34,779 nt of DNA from Anaerolineae bacterium (GTDB lineage Bacteria; Chloroflexota; Anaerolineae; Aggregatilineales; Phototrophicaceae). The position numbers were made by a program, and so were the translations under genes. The notes below the pieces were generated by a model. The model did not search any database. It was not told the DNA's origin and saw only the letters and a program-made list of their open reading frames with translations. Of the stretch, positions 8,081-16,605 are shown piece after piece. Numbering within the stretch: the first letter of the stretch is position 1; each line of letters opens with the position of its first letter. The stretch is from NCBI GenBank assembly GCA_012270545.1, contig JAAXID010000234.1:1-34779 (forward strand), given 5' to 3'.

Positions 8081-9183
8081 ACCAACCACTCGCTCGCGCT
8101 GATCGCCCCTTGCTGCCGAAACTGATGACGCATTCGGCCGAAGACATCAACGCCCATCTGCAACAGGAGATGCGGCACATCAATCGGAATCCAGTTCTCG
8201 ACGATCATATCATCATCGCAGCGGTAAAAGTCCATCACCCGCATCTTGACGCGTTTCCCCGTCGGCGGAACGCCAAATAGTTCGCCGCCGGTATGGGTCG
8301 CCCGCAAGTAACCCCAGCCGCCCGTGACCGCATAATAACCATCGCCAATGCGGATGAAATGCCCTTGCGCCGATCCGCCGCGGTCGGGAAAGGCAACCAA
8401 AAACGGGATCTGATGATAATCTTCGTAGCCCTTCAACCCGCGCGTCGTGCCGATGCCGGCCGGTCCATACCACATGAAATCCTTGTGCCAATGTTTCGCC
8501 TGCTCCATCTCATCGAGCGCGGCGCGCGTCGGCGGCGCCCCGCTGTAGTAGCCGAGCGCGGCGTGCATTTTCAAGATCGTCTCAATCGTCCGCCGCGAGC
8601 GCGCTTCACCCTGCGGTGTCAAGATTACGCCATCCAGCGTGCGCGGCGGCATCCAGCGCATCTCGCGGCCCAAACTCGGCGCCAGCGGCCAATACCCGGC
8701 CTGCCGCATCAAATCCAGAAAGTCGAGGAAGATATAGCTCGTGAGGATTTTTCCTTCGCGCAGCTCGTGCCCCTCGCAGAAGCGCAGATGCGCCACGCCA
8801 CGCGTCGCCGGTATGCCCAGCAAATCATGCGCGAAGTTGCCGATATAGTCGCCCATGCAAGCGATCCAATTCGCATCGCGATAGCGCCCGCCGGCGACGA
8901 AAATCTCGCGCCGCTCCATATCCGGCAGCGCCTTCCGCAACGGACCCCACAGGTTCCGCAGTCCCGCCTCTATCCCGCGCAGCTCATTGATCGGATGCGT
9001 CACCCGCAGCGTGACATCAGCCGCGTATCCGTCACGCGCCGCCTCCGCCAAATGCGCCAACGGCGTCTCGCTCAGCGCGCTCATAATCGACATCACCCGC
9101 CGCTTGTTGGCGATGTTCTCCGCTTGATCAACCGGACTGAATCGAAAGGACCCCGTGAAATACTTATCTCTCATAGCGGTCAT
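8068..9183 (-). CDS. Two-domain SnoaL-like (NTF2 fold) protein 2
   Basis: A 371-aa paralogue of the adjacent SnoaL-like protein. The C-terminal unit shares KHWHKDFMWYGPAGIGTTRG, YHQIPFLVAFPDRGG and MDFYRCDDDMIVENW with gene 1; the N-terminal unit shares PLRKALPDMERREIFVAGG. Between the units is an ENIL/ETILKMHAAL-type linker. The start is uncertain: ATG codons at 9183 and 9174 both lack a clear ribosome site, and an in-frame ATG about 30 codons in is also possible. The final residues come from the flanking repeat. Function as for gene 1; the conserved pairing suggests related substrates or a hetero-oligomer. Confidence 0.8.
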   Translation of the reverse strand: MTAMRDKYFTGSFRFSPVDQAENIANKRRVMSIMSALSETPLAHLAEAARDGYAADVTLRVTHPINELRGIEAGLRNLWGPLRKALPDMERREIFVAGGRYRDANWIACMGDYIGNFAHDLLGIPATRGVAHLRFCEGHELREGKILTSYIFLDFLDLMRQAGYWPLAPSLGREMRWMPPRTLDGVILTPQGEARSRRTIETILKMHAALGYYSGAPPTRAALDEMEQAKHWHKDFMWYGPAGIGTTRGLKGYEDYHQIPFLVAFPDRGGSAQGHFIRIGDGYYAVTGGWGYLRATHTGGELFGVPPTGKRVKMRVMDFYRCDDDMIVENWIPIDVPHLLLQMGVDVFGRMRHQFRQQGAISASEWLVKRD

Positions 9184-9218
9184 CTGTTTTCGTTCGTTTA
9201 GCGATTAGGCTGAAAAAT

Positions 9219-9247
9219 GCAGGAGCAACCTATTGGGTCGCCCGCAA
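9219..9247 (+). repeat. Repeat family B, degenerate copy
   Basis: GCAGGAGCAACC and GGTCGCCCGC flank a short loop; compared with the copy at 14031 the left arm carries about three substitutions. It lies in the 160-nt gap upstream of SnoaL-like gene 2. Confidence 0.5.
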
Positions 9248-9343
9248 GCGCCCAAACTGAAAAGGCTGTGAGGCGATGCCCTGACCAAAACGGCCGTCCG
9301 GTCGTCAGCCCATGCAATAGTCTGGCAGCTGCGGTTGAACAAC

Positions 9344-10480
9344 TCAGGCAAAGATCTGCTTCAGCAATACGAATTCGTCAAACACGGTGCTCTCACTCTC
9401 TATGCGGCCGTCTTTGATCACATGGTGACTGAAGCCCATCAGCCGTATCGGATTACCCGTCGGCTCGCCATACATGCCATAACCGGTATGTGTCCCGCGC
9501 ATCGACCAGCGCGTTGCCACGCGATAACCCGCCCGTTCATCCCCGACATGACAGAAGTGATCGAGGTGGATCGAAAGATCGGGAAATGGAGAGAGCAGCG
9601 ATAGCACATAGGTCTGAAATTCGCCGACGCCCTTGAACGAGCGCTGTGTCGGTCCGTCGAAGACGAAGTTCTCGTGATAATACTCGCGCGCCTTGTTCAG
9701 CAGGCGCCAATTCCAAATCTCGTGCATCATCCGACCGATAAAGTCTTCCGGATCAAACCCCTCGGATTGCGCTTCGGGCCAGGGTTCCGGCGGCAGCTGC
9801 CCAACCCGGTGGTCGATATCGCCGGCGATCCTCAATTGCAGGTCGCTGTCCTTTTCCTTCGCCGCCATTTCTTTGGCCGTCTGCACCGGATCCAAGCCCA
9901 GCTGCATCACCAGCGTGAGTTCATCGCGCGAGATCCATTCTTCCACCATCATATTTCGCAGGCAGAAACAATCGGCGATGGCGCGATAACTGACGCGTTT
10001 GCCCGTCGGCGGGCCGTATGGCGTCCAGCCGCGATTGGTTCCCTCATGCCGCAGCCGATGCGACGTATAAAAACCATCGACATTGTTGCCGCCCCAAATC
10101 ACTTCTTCGCCAAACAGACGTCGATCGGGGAAGGAGGCCTGCGATTCGATGGTTGCCGCGATGACCGCCTCACGCCCAAACTTCAATCCGCTCGCCGTAT
10201 GCATTTTCACGGTATTGGCGTAATACTCATACAGCTTGCCGATGCCATGCTCTTCCCAAATCTCATGCGTGACGCCGATGATATAATCAACGATATTCTT
10301 GTAACGCGGGTTGTAGCCCTCCATGGATTGCGTTAGCTCGCCGTCTGTGTCATCCACAAACTGAATGTCAGTCAGGTTTGACAATGTGATCCGCGACTTT
10401 TCGTCACCGGGTTTCGACGTCGAAATCCGCAATTCTTTGCTCTTGCGCTTGTCTTCCGCCATCATCTCACCTTTGTCCAT
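9344..10480 (-). CDS. Two-domain SnoaL-like (NTF2 fold) protein 3
   Basis: A 378-aa protein with two NTF2-like units. The first (about residues 50-200) has FPDRRLFGEEVIWGGN and the second (about 240-370) has EYYHENFVFDGPTQRSFKG, PFPDLSIHLDHFCHVGD and a closing ESTVFDEFVLLKQIFA helix. It is more distant from its two neighbours than they are from each other. The N terminus is highly charged (KRKSKELRIS). ATG at 10480 has GAGGAG about 10 nt upstream; ATGs at 10465/10462 after AAGGTGAG and a GTG at 10510 are alternatives. Same strand and adjacent to genes 1 and 2, so the three may form one unit. Confidence 0.78.
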   Translation of the reverse strand: MDKGEMMAEDKRKSKELRISTSKPGDEKSRITLSNLTDIQFVDDTDGELTQSMEGYNPRYKNIVDYIIGVTHEIWEEHGIGKLYEYYANTVKMHTASGLKFGREAVIAATIESQASFPDRRLFGEEVIWGGNNVDGFYTSHRLRHEGTNRGWTPYGPPTGKRVSYRAIADCFCLRNMMVEEWISRDELTLVMQLGLDPVQTAKEMAAKEKDSDLQLRIAGDIDHRVGQLPPEPWPEAQSEGFDPEDFIGRMMHEIWNWRLLNKAREYYHENFVFDGPTQRSFKGVGEFQTYVLSLLSPFPDLSIHLDHFCHVGDERAGYRVATRWSMRGTHTGYGMYGEPTGNPIRLMGFSHHVIKDGRIESESTVFDEFVLLKQIFA

Positions 10481-10639
10481 CTCAACTGCATCTCCTCGAT
10501 TTCGCAACACGACAGTTACGAAAACGATTTCGCTAATGGAGAGAGCCTAACACGCGCGCGCGCGAATTACAAACCATTCGTCTTCGCCGCCGCGCTTGCG
10601 CCTTGCAACTACCCGGCATATCGCAATCCTGAGCTGATC

Positions 10640-11335
10640 TCATTCCTCCAGCGCCCAGTCCACCGCCGCCAGCGCATGCAAGACCGTCGTATCGAAGAGG
10701 GGCAGGGCGCAGTCTTCCGGCTTGATCAGCAAGCCGATCTCGGTGCAGCCCAAAATGACCGCTTCCGCGCCACTGTTTCTGAGCTCGTCAATCACCCTTT
10801 GATACTTTCCGCGTGATTCAGCGCGGATCACCCCGCGCACCAACTCCTCATAAATGATGTCATGCACGATGGCTCGCCCGCAGGCATCGGGCCTAAGTAC
10901 ATCCAGGCCGAAATGCTCGCTTATGCGCCCGCGATAAAAGTCCTTCTCCATTGTAAAGCGCGTGCCCAGTAGACCAACTTTCCGAAAGCCGCTCGCCAAA
11001 ATCGGCTTCGCCGTCGCATCGGCAATGTGAATGAGCGGAATCCCCACCGCCGTCCCCACCGCGTCCGCCATCAAATGCATCGTATTGCTGCAGATGACGA
11101 TACAATCAGCACCGGCATGCTGAAGCTTCCGCGCCGCTTCCACTAGGCGCTCGCCCGCTGCTTCCCAGTCAGCGGCCGCCTGCAAAGCTTCAATCTCGCC
11201 GAAGTCAAACGAGTACATTAGGCACTGCGCCGAATGTAGGCCGCCCAGTCGCTTCCGCATTTCTTGGTTGATGATGCGGTAGTATTCAATGCTGGATTCC
11301 CAACTGAGCCCGCCGATCAATCCAATCGTCTTCAC
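10640..11335 (-). CDS. Aspartate/glutamate racemase family protein
   Basis: A 231-aa Asp/Glu racemase-superfamily enzyme. It has the N-terminal KTIGLIGGLSWESSIEYY, the first catalytic cysteine Cys82 in CIVICSNTMH and the second, Cys197, in VILGCTEIGLL, so both halves of the two-base cysteine mechanism are present. These enzymes invert L- and D-aspartate or related amino acids without PLP in the cytoplasm. The start is GTG, preceded by AAGGAAG. It overlaps the stop of the upstream oxidase by GTGA, indicating translational coupling. Coupling to an N-methyl amino acid oxidase suggests both act on amino acid stereoisomers or N-methylated amino acids. Confidence 0.92.
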   Translation of the reverse strand: MKTIGLIGGLSWESSIEYYRIINQEMRKRLGGLHSAQCLMYSFDFGEIEALQAAADWEAAGERLVEAARKLQHAGADCIVICSNTMHLMADAVGTAVGIPLIHIADATAKPILASGFRKVGLLGTRFTMEKDFYRGRISEHFGLDVLRPDACGRAIVHDIIYEELVRGVIRAESRGKYQRVIDELRNSGAEAVILGCTEIGLLIKPEDCALPLFDTTVLHALAAVDWALEE

Positions 11336-12495
11336 GCTTCCTTGCCCCCACCCTTCAGCCGTGAAAGCCGGTGCAGCGAAATATCATGGCGCGTCTCGCC
11401 CTTTTGCCCCAGGTCCGCCATCACCTCGCCGATGACGCTTGCCATCTTGAAGCCGTGACCGCTGAACCCCGCCGCCACCGAAACCTGCGGCGCATCGGGC
11501 AGCGTATCCAGCAGAAAATGCTCGTCTGGCGTGTTCGTGAACAGGCAAACAACCATATCCAGCGTCCGGCCGGCGCCATCGGGAAAGTATCGCTCGGCGA
11601 ACCGGCGCAGGATCGCTTCATCGGCCGGATTCAGTCCGCGGTAGACCGTGTCTGGATCGCAGGCCTCATCCAAATGATGGTAGCGCCCAAGCTTCATGCC
11701 GGGCGTCCCGCCGTCTGGATTGAACTCCGGCAAACCATAATAGCGCCCTTCCTCCACTTGACCGTTCCAGACCGGGAATCTATCCATCTGAAACCAATCC
11801 GCTCGCTTCGGCTCGAGCCAAATCAGCGCCTGCCGCTCCGGCACCGCTGCATCCGCCAGTTGCGGCGCCAGCTTGTAGGCCCAGGCGCCGCCGCAGATCA
11901 CCAGCTTCTCCGCGACATAGCTTCCTGCGTCCGTCCGCACAGCCACCCGTTCATCCGGCTGAATCTCCCAGCCGAGCACGCGCTCGCCACAGTGGATCGC
12001 CGCGCCGTGAACTTTCGCCAGTTCAGCGTAGGCGCTGATGCAGCGCTCCGGCACAAGCAAGCCACCCTGCGGCTGATAGACTGCCATCGTCTCCGCCGGC
12101 ATGCGATAACCGGGGAAGCGCTTGCGGAGCTCCTTGCTGTCAAGCACATCGTGCTCAAAATCATTCTCAATGCAGCTTTCGAGGCTGCCACTGAAGACCT
12201 CTCCATCCGCTGGTCCCATGTCAATACTGCCGGACTGAAAGAATAGCTGCTCGCCGAATTCCGCTTCCAGCTCCGCCCAAAGCTCATAAGCCCGCCGCAG
12301 CAGGGGCACGTAGGACAAGTCCTCGTAATAAGCGAGGCGTATGATGCGCGTCAGACCGTGCGACGAACCCATCTTGTGCGGCAGCTCGAACTGATCGATG
12401 CCCAGCACATTCAGCCCGCGTCTCGCCAGCTGATACAGCGTCGCGCTTCCCATCCCGCCGACACCAACGACGATGGCCTCATAACGCTTATCCAT
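11332..12495 (-). CDS. solA: N-methyl-L-tryptophan/sarcosine oxidase-type FAD oxidase
   Basis: A 387-aa flavoprotein of the monomeric sarcosine oxidase/N-methyltryptophan oxidase family, which oxidatively demethylates secondary amino acids to give formaldehyde and hydrogen peroxide. The FAD-binding GVGGMGSATLYQLARRG starts at residue 11. His46, Arg50 and Arg53 in GSSHGLTRIIR fit the active-site positions; Lys268 in GMKLGRYHH fits the oxygen-activating lysine; Cys317 in VVCLFTNTPDEHFLLD is the expected covalent flavin site; HGFKMASVIGE closes the domain. AAGGAAG lies 6 nt before the ATG. The racemase follows with a 4-nt overlap. The choice between N-methyltryptophan and sarcosine cannot be made from sequence. 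Confidence 0.93.
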   Translation of the reverse strand: MDKRYEAIVVGVGGMGSATLYQLARRGLNVLGIDQFELPHKMGSSHGLTRIIRLAYYEDLSYVPLLRRAYELWAELEAEFGEQLFFQSGSIDMGPADGEVFSGSLESCIENDFEHDVLDSKELRKRFPGYRMPAETMAVYQPQGGLLVPERCISAYAELAKVHGAAIHCGERVLGWEIQPDERVAVRTDAGSYVAEKLVICGGAWAYKLAPQLADAAVPERQALIWLEPKRADWFQMDRFPVWNGQVEEGRYYGLPEFNPDGGTPGMKLGRYHHLDEACDPDTVYRGLNPADEAILRRFAERYFPDGAGRTLDMVVCLFTNTPDEHFLLDTLPDAPQVSVAAGFSGHGFKMASVIGEVMADLGQKGETRHDISLHRLSRLKGGGKEA

Positions 12496-12545
12496 AACTA
12501 CTTCCTTGACGTGCTGTTGTTCCCCGTATTATTGCCATATTATCA

Positions 12546-12593
12546 CTCGGTGTCTTCGATAAACTCAGTGTCCTCGGTGGTCAAATGTTTTGC
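12546..12593 (+). repeat. Intergenic repeat family A, copy 5
   Basis: Contains CTCGGTGTCTTCGATAAACT followed by CAGTGTCCTCGGTGGTCAAA, the clearest double core of the family. It lies in the 127-nt gap between the oxidase start and the end of the FxLYD protein gene. Confidence 0.7.
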
Positions 12594-12622
12594 AATCCGC
12601 GCTCTTGTTCGGTCTCCGCGGA

Positions 12623-13945
12623 TCAAGGCGCGCAAGCCCCCGCCAAATCCACCGACCAGAGGCCGCCCTCCGTCCCGTTCAGCGCCAGCGCCAGCCTGCT
12701 GCCGCCCGGCGAAAGCCAGCTCCAGGCGCGCGCCTCAGGCGTCAAACGCAGCGGCAAAACCGTCACCGTCGCCAAATCTCGCGTTTTCCGATCGAAGCAC
12801 TGCAGCGTCGAGACGCCTTCAACCGGTCGAATCACATAAATGATGTCCTCCGCCACAATCGGCGCCGGGTAATTGTTGCCGGGCAACTCCGCTTCGAACA
12901 GCAGCTCGCTCCCGCCGAAGGCATACTTGAGGAAGTATCCGCTCATATCGTCCTGCCGCCAGCCGACCACCGCCGCCAGCCCGTCATCGGCAGGTCCCGG
13001 CGCCGTCAGCGATGGCCTCAATTCCTCCAACCGCCCCATCAGCATTTTCCCAGCGACATCAGCCGTGAAGTAATGAACCGGCTCGCCATAGGAACCATAA
13101 TAATAGGCGAGGAAGACGCCGCTGTTCCGCGCCCAGATGAAACCGCGCAGGCTGTGTTGGTGCAGCTTGTCGTGGATCAGCCGCTTGAAGCTGCCATCGG
13201 GTTCCGCCGAGAATATCGTGTGCAGGTCATTCTGGTATACGATGCGCCGCGCGTCCGGCGGAAAGGTCATCCGCGAGCCATAAAACAGCGCCGGGTTCTG
13301 CTCGCCCGATTGCGTAATCAGCGCCGCGTCGCTCCGTTCGATCATCTCGGCGGTCAGCTTCGCCGCGTCCGGATGCTCAATCTCGGACAGGGCATGGTCG
13401 GCGACATCGTAGCGCCACCAGTCTAGCTCGGTGAAGACCGCCCCCTCGCAGCCGACGCCGTAGATGAGCGTCTCCTCGTCCAGCCATTCGAGCATGACGA
13501 CCTCGCTGCGCGCGATGAGCCGGACCGCTGGCGTATCCAACTTCGCCGGCCAATTGGGCGCTTCCGGCTCGGCATCGATATTCAGGCGCACGCTCGCCAC
13601 TGCGCCCTCTTCGAATAGTTCAAAAGGCGCGCTGAAAGCCCCCACTGCTCCCGGCAGCAAGGCATGATCAAGCAGCGCCGTACCGCAAGCGTCAACCAGG
13701 AAGCCAAAACCCTCGCCAATCAGCGCTTCATCGGCACTATACGCTTCGACTGTAATGTTGATGTTCCGGTAGGCGTCCACCCCGTGATTGAAGACCTCAC
13801 CGGTGACGACCGGCGTCTCACCGCCGAATCCGTCCGGCTGCGAACCGATCTTCGTCTCCGACAATATCAACTCCGGACTGTCCTGCCCAACGGCAAAAGC
13901 CGCAAGCCCGTACAGCAGTATCAAAACGAGAAGCGATATGCGCAT
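12623..13945 (-). CDS. Secreted FxLYD/beta-propeller-like protein
   Basis: A 440-aa secreted protein. The signal peptide MRISLLVLILLYGLAAFAVG (residues 1-20) supports the ATG at 13945; an open extension to 14062 runs into a repeat and is rejected. Residues about 22-125 resemble an FxLYD domain (PVVTGEVFNHGVDAYRNINI, then a hydrophobic VRLNIDAE ending). The remainder has the repeated look of a TolB/PD40-like beta-propeller: LIYGVGCEGAVFTELDWWRY, DARRIVYQNDLHTIFSAEPDG, IIYVIRPVEGVSTLQCF and a closing SPGGSRLALALNGTEGGLW. It probably sits outside the membrane as a binding or sensing protein. No catalytic residues are apparent. Confidence 0.8.
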   Translation of the reverse strand: MRISLLVLILLYGLAAFAVGQDSPELILSETKIGSQPDGFGGETPVVTGEVFNHGVDAYRNINITVEAYSADEALIGEGFGFLVDACGTALLDHALLPGAVGAFSAPFELFEEGAVASVRLNIDAEPEAPNWPAKLDTPAVRLIARSEVVMLEWLDEETLIYGVGCEGAVFTELDWWRYDVADHALSEIEHPDAAKLTAEMIERSDAALITQSGEQNPALFYGSRMTFPPDARRIVYQNDLHTIFSAEPDGSFKRLIHDKLHQHSLRGFIWARNSGVFLAYYYGSYGEPVHYFTADVAGKMLMGRLEELRPSLTAPGPADDGLAAVVGWRQDDMSGYFLKYAFGGSELLFEAELPGNNYPAPIVAEDIIYVIRPVEGVSTLQCFDRKTRDLATVTVLPLRLTPEARAWSWLSPGGSRLALALNGTEGGLWSVDLAGACAP

Positions 13946-14030
13946 CAATTGTCTCGTCACTCGCCTGAATATCGATTCGATTATAGGGAGCCATGCCCGC
14001 ACGACCAATACCCACCGCTGCAAGAAAAAT

Positions 14031-14058
14031 GTAGGGGCGACCAACTTGGTCGCCCGCA
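14031..14058 (+). repeat. Repeat family B hairpin, intact copy
   Basis: GTAGGGGCGACC, a 4-nt loop and GGTCGCCC form a short stem. It lies upstream of the FxLYD gene in the 207-nt gap 13946-14152. Confidence 0.7.
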
Positions 14059-14114
14059 ACACGCCATTAACTTGACAGAGTACAGCGGCAAATCTTTGGC
14101 TAGACCTAGAATCT

Positions 14115-14146
14115 TTCCTCTGTGCTCAGTGTCTCTGTGGCTATAT
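14115..14146 (+). repeat. Intergenic repeat family A, copy 6
   Basis: Reads TTCCTCTGTGCTCAGTGTCT, then CTGTGGCTAT. It lies 7 nt beyond the stop codon of the BMP-protein gene. Confidence 0.6.
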
Positions 14147-14152
14147 TCCCGC

Positions 14153-15415
14153 TTACTCGCTCGCGCCGATCATGCCCTCGAGCAACTGCGGGATGAACCA
14201 GATATCCAGCAGGGCCACCGGCTCCATGTCGCCCGCCAGCTCTGTGCCATCCTGCAGATTCAGCGGACCCGACCACAGGAACATCTCGCCTGCGTGCATG
14301 GGATCGGTCTGGAAGTCGTGGATCTCCTGCGCGAAAACTTTGAGCGTCTCGCGGTGTTCCATCGCCAAACCATCGCCGAAGACATAGCCGCTGACGCTGT
14401 AATCGGCATCGGTGTAGAAGCCATCATCGCCGATCTCATCCCATTTCGGCTCCCACCACAGCCATTCCTGCGACCAGCTGCCATCCACCACGCGCTCAAC
14501 CACGCTGAGATAGGCGGGTCCCCAGTTGTAGTAGGCCGAGCCCAGGCAGGCTTCAGCCGCTTCTGAGCAGCCGTTGATGTTGCCGTAGGGCACGCCGTAG
14601 CTCGTATCGCCCTCCGCCATGTAGCGGCCCGTAACGGTGATCGCCTCGGTGGTGTCAATGCCCGAAATGATGACATCGGCGCCGCCATCGAGCATTTGCT
14701 GCGCGACTTCGACCGGGTCCAGCGTCACACCAGGGATGTGGAACCAGAAGCCAATCCACTTGACTTCGAAGGTGATGTCCTCGGCCGAGATATCATCGCG
14801 GTAATTGTCGGCGCAGTAACGCGCGCCCAGGTAGCTGGATGCGACGAGACGGCGCGTCTCCGGATTGATCAGCGCGCCCAGATAACCGATGTGCCCCGAT
14901 TCGCTGGCGAGGGCCGCGGCGCAGCCCGCGATCATACGCGGCAATTCCATGTAGGTGTTGAAGTTGCCAACATTCGCCGGCGGCAATTCCGGCAGTTCAT
15001 GCATGATCGCATGGTCGCCCTCGACGACCGAACTCGCTTGAATGGCATTGCTGCCGGTGATATTGATGAAGGTGACATCGGGGAAGGCCGCCGCCACCAC
15101 ATTGGTGTCTTCCTCAAAGCTGTCGGAAGTCGTGAAGATGACCGACGCGCCTTCGTCAACCATCAGTTCAACCACATCCATCAGCGTCGTCTCAGGCGAA
15201 TCGGCCGGGTTGAGGCTCTCAAATTCAAGTATCGTCGCGCCCGTGTGCGCGGCGACATACTCACCAGCTTCATGATGGGAAGTGCTCCAGCCACGGTCAT
15301 CATTCGGACCAACCAGCACAACACCGACCACCAAATCGTCTTGCGCCAGCGCGGGAAGCCCCGCGAATACAATCAGCGCAAGAACCATGAACAATAATGA
15401 CATTCTGCGGAACAT
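14153..15415 (-). CDS. BMP family ABC transporter substrate-binding protein
   Basis: A 420-aa secreted binding protein of the BMP (basic membrane protein) family, whose members mostly deliver purine nucleosides or related compounds to ABC importers. The signal peptide is residues 1-24 (LLFMVLALIVFAGLPALA). The mature start DDLVVGVVLVGPNDDRGWST is the typical opening, with the HHEAGEYVA helix; SVIFTTSDSFEED and FINITGSN follow, and HIGYLGALINPE starts the second lobe. GGAGG lies 6 nt before the ATG; the open frame upstream to 15553 is rejected. Compared with usual BMP proteins (about 340 aa) the C-terminal lobe is longer. No matching permease or ATPase is adjacent, so it is an orphan here. Confidence 0.92.
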   Translation of the reverse strand: MFRRMSLLFMVLALIVFAGLPALAQDDLVVGVVLVGPNDDRGWSTSHHEAGEYVAAHTGATILEFESLNPADSPETTLMDVVELMVDEGASVIFTTSDSFEEDTNVVAAAFPDVTFINITGSNAIQASSVVEGDHAIMHELPELPPANVGNFNTYMELPRMIAGCAAALASESGHIGYLGALINPETRRLVASSYLGARYCADNYRDDISAEDITFEVKWIGFWFHIPGVTLDPVEVAQQMLDGGADVIISGIDTTEAITVTGRYMAEGDTSYGVPYGNINGCSEAAEACLGSAYYNWGPAYLSVVERVVDGSWSQEWLWWEPKWDEIGDDGFYTDADYSVSGYVFGDGLAMEHRETLKVFAQEIHDFQTDPMHAGEMFLWSGPLNLQDGTELAGDMEPVALLDIWFIPQLLEGMIGASE

Positions 15416-15473
15416 AGATTCCTCCAAAGCATGCTTTTCACCGTTTAAAAATGCGAGTCGTATCGCAATTATG

Positions 15474-15501
15474 AGTGTAACAAATTTTGGACGGGCGACA
15501 A
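15474..15501 (-). promoter_or_regulatory. Possible sigma70 promoter for the BMP gene
   Basis: On the minus strand TTGTCG (15501-15496) and TACACT (15479-15474) are separated by 16 nt, about 60 nt before the BMP start. Both boxes are partial matches. Confidence 0.35.
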
Positions 15502-15591
15502 ACTTGCAACCGCGCAAGGCTGAAAATATCCAAGTCTCAGCGACTTCGACCAATTGGCTCGGATGGTTAGAATTTTATAACGACTATTCCC

Positions 15592-15620
15592 TTTTCAGAT
15601 TAGAACAAATATGCTAATAT
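15592..15620 (+). promoter_or_regulatory. Possible promoter for the duplicated cysteine protein
   Basis: TTTTCA (15592-15597) and TAATAT (15615-15620) are 17 nt apart, 77 nt before the ATG at 15697. The surrounding DNA is AT-rich; the -35 box is weak. Confidence 0.3.
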
Positions 15621-15696
15621 CTCACATGAGAGCAGTTTCGGTATTGAAGGCATTGTGATGCTGCTGTCGTATTTTATCCGTATCGGGAGGTACATC

Positions 15697-16605
15697 ATGA
15701 AAGATAGTATGGTTTTGACTGGCGGGAAGATCTTGTGGTGGCTGGCGTTGATGCTTGGCGCCGTCGTTTTCGTTCCCTTAAGCGCCGCAGCGGATGACGA
15801 TATTGAGGAGAGCTACGAGGCTCGCCTTGAAACCGCGAGGGTTGATTTGTTTGTGGCTTGTATGGAGGAGGGGCTTCTACTTGTCGATCGGTCGAATGAA
15901 CTTAGTAATACCTTAAGCGACCCTGCAATCACCAAATTGGAAGTCGCCACGCATGAAACCGAAATTGACTCCATGGTGGCACGGTCCCGTTGGCTAATGG
16001 ATGGATGTATGGCGCATACGCTGGAGGTATTATTGGAATCTGCATATATCATTGACGATTGGCTCATTGACGATTTGCTCCTCGATGCGTCGCGCGAAAA
16101 GATCGTTGGAGTCTACGCAAAGGCAGTAAGTCTTACTGGCGACGATTTTGGCCTAAGCGATGATCTCGCTAGATATGGTGTTGACGTTGACAATCTTCCT
16201 GAGTTCGAAATCAGTGGGAGCGGATACGCCGAAGGTCTCGAAGCCACCAGGGTAAACATCGCCGTAGCATGTCTGGACGAGCTAGTATTGCTTTTGGAGC
16301 GTCAACAGGAGATGGGGGAAGAAGTGCGAAGAATCCGCGGCACTAAAGTCACGGACGACTATGTAAACCGGATGAGAGCTGAGCTCGAATCTAATCAGTC
16401 ACGGATGGTATGGTTGATGGAGGAATGTTTTAATCCAATGTATCTGCTCTTGGCTGAAATCTCGAGCAGTGAAGGGCTGATACTCGATGAATCAAGTGAA
16501 AGGTTTAACGCAGCTGTCAAACGATTTTCTGTCGCTGCTCACAACGTTCTAGGCATCTATGAGGACAGCATGTATTTCGCAAGGGTGCACAACAGAGTTA
16601 AGTGA
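15697..16605 (+). CDS. Secreted protein with two internal repeats, family not recognised
   Basis: A 302-aa protein with a signal peptide (about residues 1-32, WWLALMLGAVVFVPLSAAA). The mature part is two copies of one unit: residues 39-160 start SYEARLETARVDLFVAC and residues 176-302 start GYAEGLEATRVNIAVAC. Each unit has two cysteines at the same places (55/104 and 192/244), followed by the matching SRWLMDGC and MVWLMEEC segments. The cysteines could form one disulfide per unit. The helical, acidic composition suggests a helix-bundle periplasmic or extracellular protein. GGGAGG lies 6 nt before the chosen ATG. The gene is less GC-rich than its neighbours. A 22-nt stretch of its 3' end is repeated across the stop codon. 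Function is unknown. Confidence 0.75.
   Translation: MKDSMVLTGGKILWWLALMLGAVVFVPLSAAADDDIEESYEARLETARVDLFVACMEEGLLLVDRSNELSNTLSDPAITKLEVATHETEIDSMVARSRWLMDGCMAHTLEVLLESAYIIDDWLIDDLLLDASREKIVGVYAKAVSLTGDDFGLSDDLARYGVDVDNLPEFEISGSGYAEGLEATRVNIAVACLDELVLLLERQQEMGEEVRRIRGTKVTDDYVNRMRAELESNQSRMVWLMEECFNPMYLLLAEISSSEGLILDESSERFNAAVKRFSVAAHNVLGIYEDSMYFARVHNRVK

Noticed and set aside
9674..10336. Long plus-strand frame of 220 aa
   Set aside because: It is antisense to SnoaL-like gene 3, which has clear domain motifs; GC-rich shadows are common here.
12623..14062. 479-aa version of the FxLYD protein
   Set aside because: The extra N-terminal residues translate a family B repeat; a signal peptide starts at 13945.
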